The notes under the pieces: generated by a model
What the model was told of the DNA's origin: nothing
Database searches by the model: none
Seen by the model: the letters and a program-made list of their open reading frames with translations, nothing else
In this document: piece after piece, positions 8,216 through 19,824 of the stretch
How the letters are laid out: each line of letters starts with the position of its first letter
How positions within the stretch are numbered: position 1 is the first letter of the stretch
Origin: Tistrella mobilis
GTDB taxonomy: Bacteria; Pseudomonadota; Alphaproteobacteria; Tistrellales; Tistrellaceae
Direction: 5' to 3'
Assembly (NCBI RefSeq): GCF_041468085.1
Contig: NZ_CP121017.1
Span: 682,001 to 746,000 of the forward strand
Length of the DNA: 64,000 nucleotides
Made by a program: the position numbers and the translations under genes

Positions 8216-9385
8216 ATGCTGTCGAACTATCCGACGCTGAACTTCGATCTGGGCGAGACCGCCGACATGCTGCGTCAGACCGTGACCAGCTTCTCGGCCC
8301 AGGAGATCGCGCCGCGCGCGGCGGAGATCGACCAGACCAACGACTTCCCGGCCGATCTGTGGAAGAAGATGGGCGATCTGGGCCTGCTCGGCATGACCGC
8401 CGAAGAGGAATACGGCGGCACCGGTCTCGGCTATCTGGAACATGTGATCGCGATGGAAGAGATCAGCCGCGGCTCGGCCTCGGTGGGTCTCTCTTACGGG
8501 GCGCACAGCAATCTCTGCGTCAACCAGATCAGCCGCAACGGCAATGAGGAGCAGAAGCGGCGCTATCTGCCCAAGCTGATCTCGGGCGATCATGTGGGCG
8601 CGCTGGCGATGAGCGAGCCCGGCGCCGGCTCCGACGTCGTCTCGATGCGGCTGAAGGCCGAGAAGAAGGGCGACCGCTATATCCTGAACGGCACCAAGAT
8701 GTGGATCACCAACGGCCCCGATGCCGATACGCTGGTGGTCTATGCCAAGACCGATCCGGAAGCGGGCCCGCGCGGCATCACCGCCTTCCTGATCGAAAAG
8801 GGTTTCAAGGGCTTCTCGGTCGCCCAGAAGCTCGACAAGCTGGGCATGCGCGGCTCCAACACCGGCGAGCTGGTGTTCGAGGATTGCGAGGTGCCGGAAG
8901 AGAACGTGCTGGGGGGCGTGAACAAGGGCGTCCATGTGCTGATGAGCGGGCTCGACTACGAGCGCGCGGTGCTGGCCGCCGGCCCGCTCGGCATCATGCA
9001 GTCCTGCATGGACGTGGTGCTGCCCTATGTCCACGAGCGCAAGCAGTTCGGCCGCCCGATCGGCGAATTCCAGCTGATGCAGGGCAAGCTCGCGGACATG
9101 TATGTGACGCTGAGCGCCACCCGCGCCTATGTCTACTCTGTGGCCAAAGCCTGCGACCGGGGTGAGACCACGCGCAAGGATGCCGCCGGCGCCATCCTCT
9201 ACGCGGCGGAAAAGGCGACCTGGATGGCGCTGGAAGCGATCCAGGCCCTGGGCGGCAACGGCTATATCAACGATTATCCCACGGGGCGCCTGCTGCGCGA
9301 CGCCAAGCTCTACGAGATCGGCGCCGGCACGTCCGAGATCCGCCGCATGCTGATCGGCCGCGAGCTGTTCGGCGAGACGGCGTGA
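8216..9385 (+). CDS. ivd: Isovaleryl-CoA dehydrogenase
   Basis: This 389-aa acyl-CoA dehydrogenase oxidises isovaleryl-CoA to 3-methylcrotonyl-CoA with FAD, passing electrons to ETF. It shows the N-terminal helical domain ([15 protein letters not shown]), the FAD/substrate segment ([20 protein letters not shown]) and C-terminal [20 protein letters not shown]. The catalytic Glu in the isovaleryl-type position is in [15 protein letters not shown], unlike the short-chain type. The ATG at 8216 follows AGGGAGA by about 8 nt. It lies between a thioesterase and a thiolase in the leucine operon. Length and motifs are full. Confidence 0.93.
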   Translation: MLSNYPTLNFDLGETADMLRQTVTSFSAQEIAPRAAEIDQTNDFPADLWKKMGDLGLLGMTAEEEYGGTGLGYLEHVIAMEEISRGSASVGLSYGAHSNLCVNQISRNGNEEQKRRYLPKLISGDHVGALAMSEPGAGSDVVSMRLKAEKKGDRYILNGTKMWITNGPDADTLVVYAKTDPEAGPRGITAFLIEKGFKGFSVAQKLDKLGMRGSNTGELVFEDCEVPEENVLGGVNKGVHVLMSGLDYERAVLAAGPLGIMQSCMDVVLPYVHERKQFGRPIGEFQLMQGKLADMYVTLSATRAYVYSVAKACDRGETTRKDAAGAILYAAEKATWMALEAIQALGGNGYINDYPTGRLLRDAKLYEIGAGTSEIRRMLIGRELFGETA

Positions 9386-9392
9386 CCGATGG

Positions 9393-9437
9393 GGGCAGCC
9401 CGCGCCGGCCGATGACGGCCGGCGGGGCGCGCTGCCC
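9393..9437 (+). repeat. Two-tier intercistronic hairpin between ivd and the thiolase gene
   Basis: The inner stem is GCCGGCCG-ATGA-CGGCCGGC (9404-9423), perfect over 8 bp. The outer stem pairs GGGCAGC (9393-9399) with GCTGCCC (9431-9437). It lies wholly between stop and start codons. There is no T-run, so partial termination, mRNA processing or 3'-end protection are all possible. Confidence 0.55.
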
Positions 9438-9480
9438 GTGCAGGGGCCCGCGATAAGAGAGATCGAGGAGAGCAGACGTC

Positions 9481-10674
9481 ATGACCACCGCCACCGATCC
9501 GATCGTCATCGTCGGCGCCGCCCGCACGCCCATGGGCGGCTTCCAGGGCGAGCTTAAGGACCTGACCGCTTCCGAACTGGGTGCCGCGGCGATCCGCGCG
9601 GCCCTGACCCGCGCCGGCGTCGATGCCGCCGATGTCGAGGAAGTGGTGATGGGCTGCGTGCTGCCCGCCGGCCAGGGCCAGGCGCCCGCCCGTCAGGCCT
9701 CGCTCGGCGCCGGCCTGCCGCTGGATGCCGGCTGCACCACCATCAACAAGATGTGCGGCTCTGGCATGAAGGCCGCCATGTTCGCCCATGACCAGCTGCT
9801 GGCCGGGTCCAACACCGTGATGGTGGCCGGCGGCATGGAGAGCATGACCAACGCCCCCTATCTGCTCGACAAGGCCCGCGGCGGCTATCGCATGGGCCAT
9901 GGCCGGGTGATGGATCACATGTTCCTGGACGGGCTGGAGGATGCCTACGACAAGGGCCGCCTGATGGGCACCTTCGCCGAGGACACCGCCCGCCATTACC
10001 AGTTCACCCGCGAATCGCAGGACGACTTCGCGATCACCTCGCTGAAGCGCGCCCAGAAGGCGGGCGAGGACGGCAGCGCCGCCGTCGAGATCACCCCGGT
10101 CAGCGTCAAGACCCGCGGCGGCACGGTCGAGATCGGCATCGACGAGCAGCCGCGCAAGGCCAATCTCGACAAGATCCCGACCCTGCGCCCGGCCTTCGCC
10201 AAGGACGGCACGGTGACGGCCGCGAATTCGTCGTCGATTTCCGACGGGGCCGCGGCGCTGGTGCTGATGCGGGCCTCGGAAGCCGAGCGTCGCGGCCTGA
10301 CCCCGCTCGCCCGGATCCTCGGCCATGCGACCCATGCCCAGGAGCCGGCCTGGTTCACCACCGCGCCGATCGGTGCCATGAACAAGCTCTTCGCCAGGAC
10401 CGGCTGGTCGGCGAAGGATGTCGACCTCTACGAGATCAACGAGGCCTTCGCGGTCGTCACCATGGCGGCGATGAAGGAGCTGGATCTCGACCACGAGCGG
10501 GTGAACATCTATGGCGGCGCCTGCGCCCTGGGCCACCCGATCGGGGCCTCGGGCGCGCGCATCCTGGTGACCCTGCTCAACGGCCTGAAGCGCAACGGCA
10601 TGACCCGTGGCGTGGCCAGCCTGTGCATCGGCGGCGGCGAAGCGACAGCCATGGCCGTCGAGCTGATGAACTGA
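9481..10674 (+). CDS. Acetyl-CoA acetyltransferase (thiolase)
   Basis: A 397-aa biosynthetic/degradative thiolase that interconverts two acetyl-CoA and acetoacetyl-CoA. The nucleophilic Cys92 is in KMCGSGMKA, the catalytic His at about 352 is in [10 protein letters not shown], and the second Cys at about 382 is in SLCIGGGEA. The N-terminal [12 protein letters not shown] is typical of the AtoB/PhaA group. In this operon it would process acetoacetyl-CoA after acetoacetate activation, or other 3-ketoacyl-CoAs. No CoA-transferase is visible in the window. Confidence 0.92.
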   Translation: MTTATDPIVIVGAARTPMGGFQGELKDLTASELGAAAIRAALTRAGVDAADVEEVVMGCVLPAGQGQAPARQASLGAGLPLDAGCTTINKMCGSGMKAAMFAHDQLLAGSNTVMVAGGMESMTNAPYLLDKARGGYRMGHGRVMDHMFLDGLEDAYDKGRLMGTFAEDTARHYQFTRESQDDFAITSLKRAQKAGEDGSAAVEITPVSVKTRGGTVEIGIDEQPRKANLDKIPTLRPAFAKDGTVTAANSSSISDGAAALVLMRASEAERRGLTPLARILGHATHAQEPAWFTTAPIGAMNKLFARTGWSAKDVDLYEINEAFAVVTMAAMKELDLDHERVNIYGGACALGHPIGASGARILVTLLNGLKRNGMTRGVASLCIGGGEATAMAVELMN

Positions 10675-10687
10675 CCAGACGCCATGC

Positions 10688-10717
10688 CCGGCCGGCCGCA
10701 GGGATGCGGCCGGCCGG
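10688..10717 (+). repeat. Perfect 13-bp stem hairpin after the thiolase gene
   Basis: Left arm CCGGCCGGCCGCA (10688-10700), GGGA tetraloop (GNRA type), and the exact complement at 10705-10717. It starts 14 nt after the thiolase stop codon in the 191-bp gap before the next dehydrogenase gene. There is no downstream T-run. It probably marks an mRNA 3' end or processing point inside the operon. Confidence 0.6.
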
Positions 10718-10865
10718 ATCCGATCGCGGCGACAGGCATCCCCACCCCCTCTCCAGCCTGTCGCCGCCGGCCCCGCCGCCGCCGTCCGATGCGGCCCGAC
10801 CCCCGGTCCCCACTGGCCGGTGGCGGCGGTCAAGCCCGACGAGACCATCTGCCGGAGCGCTTTCG

Positions 10866-11999
10866 ATGATCCTCACCGAAGAGCAGAAGATGATCCGCGA
10901 CATGGCGCGGGACTTCGCCCGGAGCGAATTGCTCCCCCATGCCGCCGAGTGGAGCCGCGAACACGCCTTCCCGCGCGAGGCGCTGGCCAAGATGGGCGAA
11001 CTTGGCCTGCTCGGCATGATCGTGCCCGAGGAATGGGGCGGGGCCGGCGCCGACAACGTGTCCTATGCGCTGGCGATCGAAGAGATCGCCGCCGGTGACG
11101 GCGCCACCTCGACCATCATGAGCGTGCATACCTCGGTCGGCTGCATGCCGATCCTGAAATTCGGCACCGACGAGCAGAAGCGCCGCTTCCTGCCCGATAT
11201 GGCCCAGGGGCGCAAGATCGGCGCCTTCTGCCTGACCGAGCCCCAGGCCGGATCGGATGCAAGCGCGCTCAAGACCCGGGCGGTGTTCGAAAACGGCGTC
11301 TGGTCGCTGAACGGAACCAAGCAGTTCATCACCTCGGGCGCCAATGCCGATGTCGCCATCGTGTTTGCGGTGACCGACCCGGCGGCGGGCAAGAAGGGCA
11401 TCTCGGCCTTCATCGTGCCGACCGACACCCCCGGCTACAAGGTCGGACGGGTGGAGGAAAAGCTGGGCCAGCACGCCTCCGACACCTGCCAGATCATCTT
11501 CGAGGATCTGAAGCTCACCCCCGATCTGATGCTCGGCAAGCCGGGCGAGGGGTACAAGATCGCGCTGTCGAACCTGGAAGGCGGCCGCATCGGCATCGCG
11601 TCCCAGTCGGTCGGCATGGCGCGGGCGGCGCTGGACTATGCGGTGCAGTACGCCCAGGAGCGCGAGAGCTTCGGCGTGAAGATTTTCGAGCATCAGGCGG
11701 TGTCGTTCCGCCTGGCCGACATGGCGACCCAGGTGGAAGCGGCGCGGCTGATGGTGGTGCGCGCGGCCCAGATGCGCGATGCCGGCCTGCCCTGCCTGAA
11801 GGAAGCCTCGATGGCCAAGCTCTTCGCGTCAGAGATGGCGGAGCGGGTGTGCTCGTCGGCGATCCAGACGCTGGGCGGCTATGGCTATCTGGCCGAGTAT
11901 CCGGTGGAGCGGATTTACCGTGATGTCCGCGTCTGCCAGATTTACGAGGGCACCAGCGACATTCAGCGGCTGGTGATTGCCCGCGCGCTCGCCGCCTGA
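10866..11999 (+). CDS. Acyl-CoA dehydrogenase, short/branched-chain type
   Basis: A 377-aa FAD-dependent acyl-CoA dehydrogenase. It starts [19 protein letters not shown] and has [17 protein letters not shown] and [14 protein letters not shown]. The catalytic Glu is in the common C-terminal position, [17 protein letters not shown], unlike the neighbouring isovaleryl-CoA enzyme. It resembles short-chain and isobutyryl-CoA dehydrogenases, so it may serve valine/isoleucine or butyryl-CoA oxidation alongside leucine. The ATG at 10866 fits the family N-terminus; the frame extends about 240 bp upstream but that part is Pro/Arg-rich and probably non-coding. Confidence 0.9.
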   Translation: MILTEEQKMIRDMARDFARSELLPHAAEWSREHAFPREALAKMGELGLLGMIVPEEWGGAGADNVSYALAIEEIAAGDGATSTIMSVHTSVGCMPILKFGTDEQKRRFLPDMAQGRKIGAFCLTEPQAGSDASALKTRAVFENGVWSLNGTKQFITSGANADVAIVFAVTDPAAGKKGISAFIVPTDTPGYKVGRVEEKLGQHASDTCQIIFEDLKLTPDLMLGKPGEGYKIALSNLEGGRIGIASQSVGMARAALDYAVQYAQERESFGVKIFEHQAVSFRLADMATQVEAARLMVVRAAQMRDAGLPCLKEASMAKLFASEMAERVCSSAIQTLGGYGYLAEYPVERIYRDVRVCQIYEGTSDIQRLVIARALAA

Positions 12000-12078
12000 G
12001 TGCCGGACTGATCGAAACGAGGGGGCGACCGGGCCGCACAAGACCCGGCGCCACCGGTGCGGAGGAGACGCCCCGACC

Positions 12079-12681
12079 ATGGCCGAGCCGATCGACTTCT
12101 ATTTCGACTTCACCTCGCCCTATGGCTATATCGCCGCCCACCGGATCGAGGACGTGGCCGGCCGCCACGGCCGGGCGGTGCGCTGGCACCCCTTCCTGGT
12201 GGGCGCGGTGTTCAAGCTGACCGGCACCCGCGCTGCGATCGAGGATCCGCTGAAGGGCCCCTATGCCCGGCGCGATTTCATGCGCTCCGCCAGGCTGGCC
12301 GGGCTGCCGCTCAACATGCCGTCGACCTTCCCGTTCAATCCGGTCGCCGCCTCGCGCGCCTTCTATTGGGCCGATGCGATCGATCAGGAGGGCGCGAAGC
12401 GTCTGGCGCTGAAGATCTACGACAAGGTCTTCGTGACCGACACCGGCCCGGTGACGCCGGAAGCCGTTGCCGATACCGCCGCCGAGGCCGGGTTCGACCG
12501 CGAGGCCTGCCTTTCAGCCCTCGGCTCCGACGAGATCAAGGCGAAGCTCCGTGCTGCCGGCGATGCCGCGGTGGCGCGCGGGGTTTTCGGCAGCCCCTTC
12601 TTCCTGGTCGATGGCGAGCCCTTCTTCGGGGCCGACCGTCTGCCGCAGGTGGATCGCTGGCTGGAAACCGGCGGCTGGTGA
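12079..12681 (+). CDS. 2-hydroxychromene-2-carboxylate isomerase-like DsbA-family protein
   Basis: This 200-aa DsbA-fold protein has FYFDFTSPYGYIAAHRIE at the N-terminus, where the kappa-class GST/HCCA isomerases carry a catalytic Ser in place of CxxC. The conserved GVFGSPFFLVDGEPFFGADRL is near the end. Relatives isomerise 2-hydroxychromene-2-carboxylate using glutathione. Its place inside a leucine operon is unexplained, though such genes often travel with acyl-CoA catabolism. A GGAGGAG ribosome site lies 12-18 nt upstream of the ATG. Confidence 0.82.
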   Translation: MAEPIDFYFDFTSPYGYIAAHRIEDVAGRHGRAVRWHPFLVGAVFKLTGTRAAIEDPLKGPYARRDFMRSARLAGLPLNMPSTFPFNPVAASRAFYWADAIDQEGAKRLALKIYDKVFVTDTGPVTPEAVADTAAEAGFDREACLSALGSDEIKAKLRAAGDAAVARGVFGSPFFLVDGEPFFGADRLPQVDRWLETGGW

Positions 12682-12721
12682 GCATGCCCGACCACCGCCA
12701 TCCGGCCACGGCTGCCTGATT

Positions 12722-12784
12722 CCGTCTTCAGTCTGGCTCCGTCTTCAGTCGGACCCTGTCTTCAGTCCGTCTCCGTCCTCAGTC
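12722..12784. repeat. Four imperfect direct repeats of CCGTCTTCAGTC
   Basis: Copies start at 12722, 12739, 12755 and 12773, spaced 17, 16 and 18 bp apart. The first two are identical; the third reads CTGTCTTCAGTC and the fourth CCGTCCTCAGTC. They fill most of the 128-bp gap between the isomerase gene and mccB and stop 26 bp before the mccB ATG. They may be protein-binding sites or a small slippage-generated array. Confidence 0.6.
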
Positions 12785-12809
12785 CTAGACGTCCGGGAAC
12801 CTGCCTGCC

Positions 12810-14417
<1,608 letters not shown>

Positions 14418-14481
14418 CGGACGCCCTCTCTCCCCGCCAGCCTCCGTCCCTGCCAGACAGCCAATCGAGGATGCCCGGACG

Positions 14482-15279
14482 ATGACCGATACCTCTCCCG
14501 TTGCCGTGGTCGTCTCGACCGATGACCGGGGTGTCGCACGCGTCACCATGGCGCGGCCCGAGATCCATAACGCCTTCGACGACAAGCTGATCGCGGAGCT
14601 GACCCGGATCTTCCGGGCGCTGGATGCCGATCCCGCGGTGCGGGTGGTGGTGCTGGCCGCCGAGGGCAAGAGCTTCTCGGCCGGTGCCGACCTGAACTGG
14701 ATGCGGCGCATGGCCGGGTACAGCCGGGACGAGAACCTGACCGATGCCGGCGCGCTGGGGGACATGGTCCGGGCGCTGAACGATCTGTCGAAGCCGACTC
14801 TGGCCCTGGTACAGGGGGCGGCCTATGGCGGCGGCGTCGGGCTGGTTGCGGCCTGCGACATCGCGATCGCCACCCCGCGGGCCAAATTTGCCCTGACCGA
14901 GGTGAAGCTCGGCATCATCCCGGCGGTGATCAGCCCCTATGTGATCAACGCAATCGGCCTGCGCTGGGCCCGGCGGCTGTTCGTGACCGCCGAGGCGATC
15001 GATGCCGACCGGGCGTGCGAAATCGGGCTGATCCACGAGGTGGTCGCGGCCGAGGAGCTGGAAGCGGCGGGTGAGCGGCTGGTGCAGCTGATGCTGGCCA
15101 ACGGCCCCGAGGCCATGGCCGCCGCCAAGGACCTTGCCTTCGCCGTGGCCGGCCGGCCGATCGACGACAGGCTGGTGGCCGATACCGCCGCCCGCATCGC
15201 CGACCGCCGCGCCTCCGACGAGGGGCGCGAGGGGCTCTCGGCCTTCCTTGAGAAGCGCACGCCCTCCTGGCGTGGCTGA
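14482..15279 (+). CDS. liuC: Enoyl-CoA hydratase family, probable methylglutaconyl-CoA hydratase
   Basis: This 265-aa crotonase has the oxyanion-hole segment SFSAGADLNWMRRM and AYGGGVGLVAACDIAIA, followed by FALTEVKLGIIPAVISPYV. The DLNWM sequence and the location between mccB and mccA identify it as the probable 3-methylglutaconyl-CoA hydratase that makes HMG-CoA. Substrate assignment rests on operon position, as crotonases are hard to separate by sequence. The ATG at 14482 opens a family-like N-terminus (VVVSTDDRGVARVTMARPE). Confidence 0.88.
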   Translation: MTDTSPVAVVVSTDDRGVARVTMARPEIHNAFDDKLIAELTRIFRALDADPAVRVVVLAAEGKSFSAGADLNWMRRMAGYSRDENLTDAGALGDMVRALNDLSKPTLALVQGAAYGGGVGLVAACDIAIATPRAKFALTEVKLGIIPAVISPYVINAIGLRWARRLFVTAEAIDADRACEIGLIHEVVAAEELEAAGERLVQLMLANGPEAMAAAKDLAFAVAGRPIDDRLVADTAARIADRRASDEGREGLSAFLEKRTPSWRG

Positions 15280-15342
15280 CGCCCGGCCCAGACAGATTTT
15301 CCGTCCTTCACGCCAAGACTTCAGAACCGGGGACCGACACGC

Positions 15343-17364
15343 ATGTTCGGCAAAGTCCTGATCGCCAACCGCGGTGAGATCGCCTGCCGCGTGATCCGCA
15401 CCTGCCGCCGGCTCGGCATCGCCACCGTGGCGGTCTGTTCCGAGGCCGACCGCACCGCCGCCCATGTCGAAATGGCCGACGAGGCGGTGCTGCTGGGGCC
15501 CGCACCGGCGCGCGACAGCTATCTGAAGGCGGATCTGATCCTGAAGGCGGCCCGCGACACCGGCGCCCAGGCGATCCACCCGGGCTATGGCTTCCTGTCC
15601 GAAAACGACGCCTTCGCCGAGGCCTGCGCCGCGGCCGGGGTGGTGTTCATCGGCCCGCCCGCCGATGCGATCCGGGCGATGGGGTCGAAGAGCGCCGCCA
15701 AGCGGATCATGGAAAAGGCCGGGGTGCCGCTGGTGCCCGGCTATCACGGCGAGGATCAGGATCCGGAGCTGCTGCTGTCGGAAGCCCGCCGGATCGGCTG
15801 GCCGGTGCTGATCAAGGCCACCGCCGGCGGCGGCGGCAAGGGCATGCGCGCGGTGCATTCCGAGGCGGAATTCCCCGCGGCGCTGGCCGGCGCCAAGCGC
15901 GAGGCGGCGGCGAGCTTCGGCGACGACCGGGTGCTGATCGAGAAATACCTGGTGACGCCGCGCCATATCGAGATCCAGGTCTTCGCCGATCAGGCCGGCA
16001 ATGCCGTCTATCTGTTCGAGCGCGACTGCTCGATCCAGCGCCGGCATCAGAAGGTGGTGGAAGAGGCCCCGGCGCCGGGTATGGACGAGGCGACCCGACG
16101 CGCCATGGGTGAGGCGGCGGTGAAGGCCGCCCAGGCGATCGGCTATGTCGGTGCCGGCACGGTCGAGTTCATCGTCGACGCCTCGCCCGAGGGCAAGGGC
16201 GCCTTCTACTTCATGGAGATGAACACGCGGCTGCAGGTGGAGCATCCGGTGACCGAGGCGATCACCGGCCAGGATCTGGTCGAGTGGCAGCTGCAGGTGG
16301 CCGATGGCCGGCCGCTGCCGCTGGCCCAGGACGAGCTGACCATCAACGGCCATGCGATCGAAGTCCGGCTCTATGCCGAGGATCCCGATGGCGACTTCCT
16401 GCCGGCGACCGGCCGGCTGGCCCATCTGGTGCCGCCGGTGGGGCCGGGGGTCCGGGTCGACAGCGGCGTCCGCGCCGGTGACGAGGTCTCGATCCATTAC
16501 GACCCGATGATCGCCAAGCTGATCGTCCACGGCGCCGACCGGGCCGAGGCGATCCGGCGGTTGCAGGCGGCGCTGGCCGATTACGAGGTGGCCGGCCTCA
16601 AGACCAATCTCGCCTTCCTGCGCCGGGTGGCGGCCCATCCGGCCTTCGCCGCCGCGGAGCTCGACACCCGCTTCATCGAGCGCCACCGCGCCGATCTGCT
16701 GCCCGGGCCGGTGCCGGTATCCGACCGGGTGCTGGCGACCGCAGCCCTCTACCGGCTGCTGGTGCTGGCCGGTGCCACGGCGGAACGGGCGGCGGCATCG
16801 AGCGATCCTTACAGCCCCTGGGCGATCGCCGATGGCTGGCGGATGAATGCGGTCAGCCATGTCGATGACCACTTCCGCGACGGCGAGCGCGAGATTGCGG
16901 TACGCGTGCACTTCCATGCCTCAGGCTATGGCGTGTCGGTGAGCGAGGGGCCGGAGCGGCCGGTCCGCGCGACCATCGAGGCCGATGGCCGGATGATCGT
17001 CGATCTGGACGGTCACCGCTTCACCGCCCGGGTCGCCGAGGCCGGTGCCCGGGTCCATGTCTGGGCGGCGGGGGAGCATGCCGCGGTCGAACGCTTCGAC
17101 CCCTTCGCCTTCACCGGCGACGAAGGGGCGGGCGGCGGCCGGCTGGTCGCGCCGATGCCGGGCAAGGTGGTGCAGGTGCTGACCGAGGCGGGTGCCGCGG
17201 TCACCAAGGGCACGCCGCTGATCGTGCTGGAGGCGATGAAGATGGAACACACCATCGCAGCCCCGGTCGACGGCACGGTCGAGGCGGTCCATTATGCCGC
17301 GGGCGATCTGGTCGAGGACGGGGCGGAGCTGATCGCCTTCACCCCGGCCGAGAGCAAAGCCTGA
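15343..17364 (+). CDS. mccA: Methylcrotonyl-CoA carboxylase biotin-containing subunit (alpha)
   Basis: A 673-aa protein. Biotin carboxylase spans about residues 1-445 ([54 protein letters not shown]). A linker (BT) domain follows, and a C-terminal biotinyl domain has its modified Lys at about 633 in EAMKMEH. With MccB it forms the ATP- and biotin-dependent carboxylase of leucine breakdown. Full length for the family. It lies 63 bp after the hydratase gene and 25 bp before the HMG-CoA lyase gene. Confidence 0.95.
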   Translation: MFGKVLIANRGEIACRVIRTCRRLGIATVAVCSEADRTAAHVEMADEAVLLGPAPARDSYLKADLILKAARDTGAQAIHPGYGFLSENDAFAEACAAAGVVFIGPPADAIRAMGSKSAAKRIMEKAGVPLVPGYHGEDQDPELLLSEARRIGWPVLIKATAGGGGKGMRAVHSEAEFPAALAGAKREAAASFGDDRVLIEKYLVTPRHIEIQVFADQAGNAVYLFERDCSIQRRHQKVVEEAPAPGMDEATRRAMGEAAVKAAQAIGYVGAGTVEFIVDASPEGKGAFYFMEMNTRLQVEHPVTEAITGQDLVEWQLQVADGRPLPLAQDELTINGHAIEVRLYAEDPDGDFLPATGRLAHLVPPVGPGVRVDSGVRAGDEVSIHYDPMIAKLIVHGADRAEAIRRLQAALADYEVAGLKTNLAFLRRVAAHPAFAAAELDTRFIERHRADLLPGPVPVSDRVLATAALYRLLVLAGATAERAAASSDPYSPWAIADGWRMNAVSHVDDHFRDGEREIAVRVHFHASGYGVSVSEGPERPVRATIEADGRMIVDLDGHRFTARVAEAGARVHVWAAGEHAAVERFDPFAFTGDEGAGGGRLVAPMPGKVVQVLTEAGAAVTKGTPLIVLEAMKMEHTIAAPVDGTVEAVHYAAGDLVEDGAELIAFTPAESKA

Positions 17365-17389
17365 GCAATTCCAGACGGAGGACGAGATC

Positions 17390-18301
17390 ATGGCCCTGCC
17401 TTCCGAGGTCCGGATCGTCGAGGTCGGCGCGCGCGACGGCCTGCAGAACGAGAAGGAGGTCGTGCCCACGGCCGTGAAGATCGAGCTGATCGAGCGTCTG
17501 GCCGCGGCCGGCCTGCCGGCGGTGGAGGCGACCGCCTTCGTCAGCCCGAAATGGGTGCCGCAGATGGCCGACCATGCCGAGGTGATGCGTGGCCTGACCC
17601 GGCGGCCGGGCACCCGTTACCCTGTGCTGACCCCCAATCTGAAGGGGCTCGAATCGGCACTGGAGGTGGGGGCCGACGAGGTTGCGGTCTTCGGTGCCGC
17701 ATCCGAAGCCTTCAGCAAGCGCAATATCAACTGCACCATCGCCGAAAGCCTGGAACGTTTCCGCCCGGTGGTGGAGCGGGCCCGCGAGGCGGGTGCCCAG
17801 GTGCGCGGATATGTCTCCTGCGTGCTCGGCTGCCCCTATGAGGGCGAGATCGACCCGGCGAAGGTGGCCGAGGTGTCGAAGGCGCTCTACGAGATGGGCT
17901 GCTACGAGGTCTCGCTGGGCGACACGATCGGCACCGGCACCGCCGGCAAGGTGAAGAGGCTGATCGACACCGTCTCGGCCGTGGTGCCGCGCGACCGGCT
18001 GGCGGTGCATTTCCACGACACCTATGGCCAGGCCCTGGCCAATATCCTGGCGGCGCTGGAAGAAGGCATCGCCGTGGTCGATGCCTCGGTCGCAGGCCTC
18101 GGCGGCTGCCCCTATGCAAAGGGGGCGACCGGCAATGTGGCGACAGAGGACGTGCTCTATATGCTGAACGGCATGGGCATCCGCACCGGCGTCGATTTCG
18201 ATGCGGTGCTGCAGGTCGGCTGGTTCATCTCGGACCAGCTGGGCCGGCCGCCGGCAGGGCGGGTGTCGCGCGCGCTGCGTGCGAAATGCGAGGCTGCCTG
18301 A
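17390..18301 (+). CDS. mvaB: Hydroxymethylglutaryl-CoA lyase
   Basis: A 303-aa TIM-barrel lyase that cleaves HMG-CoA to acetoacetate and acetyl-CoA, the last step of leucine catabolism. Motifs seen are [18 protein letters not shown] near the N-terminus, [13 protein letters not shown] (metal ligands) and the family signature [20 protein letters not shown] with its catalytic Cys. A GACGGAGGACGA ribosome region precedes the ATG. It is followed closely by a transporter gene. Confidence 0.95.
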   Translation: MALPSEVRIVEVGARDGLQNEKEVVPTAVKIELIERLAAAGLPAVEATAFVSPKWVPQMADHAEVMRGLTRRPGTRYPVLTPNLKGLESALEVGADEVAVFGAASEAFSKRNINCTIAESLERFRPVVERAREAGAQVRGYVSCVLGCPYEGEIDPAKVAEVSKALYEMGCYEVSLGDTIGTGTAGKVKRLIDTVSAVVPRDRLAVHFHDTYGQALANILAALEEGIAVVDASVAGLGGCPYAKGATGNVATEDVLYMLNGMGIRTGVDFDAVLQVGWFISDQLGRPPAGRVSRALRAKCEAA

Positions 18302-18307
18302 CCGGCC

Positions 18308-19714
18308 GTGCCCTCCGCCCCCCGCGCCATGTCGACCCTGATTTCAGTCGCCCTGCCGCCGATCGTCTCGGCGGCAGGGCTTCTGCTTGCCGTGATCGCC
18401 CCCGGGATCTTCGGGGCGGCGGCCCCGGCCTGGCAGGCGGGCGGGCTTGCCCTCGCCATGCTGGTGCTGGTCGCGACCGCGGCAGCACCCGAGGCCTATG
18501 CCGCGATCCTGTTCTTCGCCGGTGCCGCCATTCTGGGTGTGGCGCCACCCGACACGGTGTTCTCGGGCTTCCATTCCGGGGCCTTCTGGCTGGTGCTCTC
18601 GGGCCTCGTCTTCGGGGCGGCGGCGCGTCATGCCGGGCTGGCCGACCGTCTGGCCCGCCAGGCGGCGGGTGTGTTCGGCACGTCTTACGCGGCGCTGATC
18701 GCCGGCATGGTGGCGGCGGGCGTGCTGCTCGCCTTTCTGGTGCCGGCAGCGGTGGGGCGGGTGGCGCTGCTGGTGCCGATCGCGCTGGCCCTGGCCGAGC
18801 GTGCGGGATATGACGCCGGCCATCCCGGCCGCACCGGGCTGGTGATGGCGGCGGCGCTGGGTACCTTCTTTCCGCCCTTCGGGATCCTGCCGGCCAATGT
18901 GCCGAACATGATCCTGACCGGTGCGGCGGAAACGCTCTACGACCATCATTTCAGCTATGGCGGCTGGCTGGCCCTGCATTTCCCGGTGCTGGGCATCCTG
19001 AAGGCGGTGCTGCTGGTGGTGCTGCTGGTGCGGTTGTTTCCGGCCCCGCCGCCGCGGGAGGCCGGCGCGATGGCGCCGGGTGCGGCGGCCGATCCGCGGG
19101 CGCTGGGCCGGCTGGCGCTGATCCTGGGCGCAACGCTGGTGCTCTGGGCGACCGACTGGCTGCACGGGTTGAAGCCGGCCTGGGTCGGCCTTTCGGCTGC
19201 GGCCCTGATCCTGACCCCCGGCCTGCGTCTGGTGCCGGCGGACTTCATCCGCACCGGCCTGCCGGTCGGCACGCTGATCTTCATCGCCGCCATGCTGTCG
19301 CTCGGCGCCGTGATTTCGGCGGCGGGGCTGGGCGATGCCATGGGCGGTGTGATGATTGATCTCGCCGGTTTCGAACCGGGGGCGGATGCGATCAATGTCT
19401 ACAAGCTGGGGCTGATTTCGACGGCGGTCGGGCTGCTGGGCTCGCTGCACGGAACGCCGGCGATCCTGACACCGCTGGCCGGCCGTCTGGCGGAGGCGAC
19501 CGGGCTGTCGCTCGATACCGTGCTGATGACCCAGGCGCTGGGTTTTTCCACCGCCCTGCTGCCCTATCAGTCGCCGCCGGTGATCGTGGCACTCGGCCTG
19601 GCAGGCATCGGCCAGGGCCCGGCGGCACGGGCGATGATTGCGCTGGGTCTTGCCACCATGCTGCTGCTCTGGCCGCTTGATCTCGTATGGTGGACCATTA
19701 TCGGCCGGATCTGA
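18308..19714 (+). CDS. SLC13/DASS-type anion transporter
   Basis: A roughly 460-aa membrane protein with about 11-12 hydrophobic helices. It has the ion-transporter-superfamily pattern: two-fold repeats with re-entrant motifs (ALGTFFPPFGILPANVPNMI and LLGSLHGTPAILTPLAGRL) and a late PYQSPPVIVALGLAGIG. It resembles SLC13/CitT/ArsB-like carriers of carboxylates. A GTG at 18308 begins 6 nt after the HMG-CoA lyase stop; an in-frame ATG at 18329 is an alternative start. As the last gene of the operon it may import a branched-chain or dicarboxylic acid; the substrate is not visible. Confidence 0.78.
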   Translation: MPSAPRAMSTLISVALPPIVSAAGLLLAVIAPGIFGAAAPAWQAGGLALAMLVLVATAAAPEAYAAILFFAGAAILGVAPPDTVFSGFHSGAFWLVLSGLVFGAAARHAGLADRLARQAAGVFGTSYAALIAGMVAAGVLLAFLVPAAVGRVALLVPIALALAERAGYDAGHPGRTGLVMAAALGTFFPPFGILPANVPNMILTGAAETLYDHHFSYGGWLALHFPVLGILKAVLLVVLLVRLFPAPPPREAGAMAPGAAADPRALGRLALILGATLVLWATDWLHGLKPAWVGLSAAALILTPGLRLVPADFIRTGLPVGTLIFIAAMLSLGAVISAAGLGDAMGGVMIDLAGFEPGADAINVYKLGLISTAVGLLGSLHGTPAILTPLAGRLAEATGLSLDTVLMTQALGFSTALLPYQSPPVIVALGLAGIGQGPAARAMIALGLATMLLLWPLDLVWWTIIGRI

Positions 19715-19785
19715 GAAAGGCCGCCATCCGACTGCAGAATGGACGTGCCCGGACTCTTGGCGGGCGCGATAGCCGTGTTATGATT

Positions 19786-19814
19786 CAATCGTAATGCGAC
19801 ATTGTTTACGATTG
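19786..19814. promoter_or_regulatory. 9-bp perfect inverted repeat, probable MarR operator
   Basis: CAATCGTAA (19786-19794) and its exact complement TTACGATTG (19806-19814) are separated by 11 bp. The centres are 20 bp apart (two helical turns). The repeat ends 10 bp before the MarR-family start codon, so autoregulation is likely. Confidence 0.65.
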
Positions 19815-19824
19815 GAAGCAACTA

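Noticed and set aside
12722-12784. Possible CRISPR array
   Set aside because: Repeats are only 12 bp with 4-6 bp between them and no cas genes are nearby.
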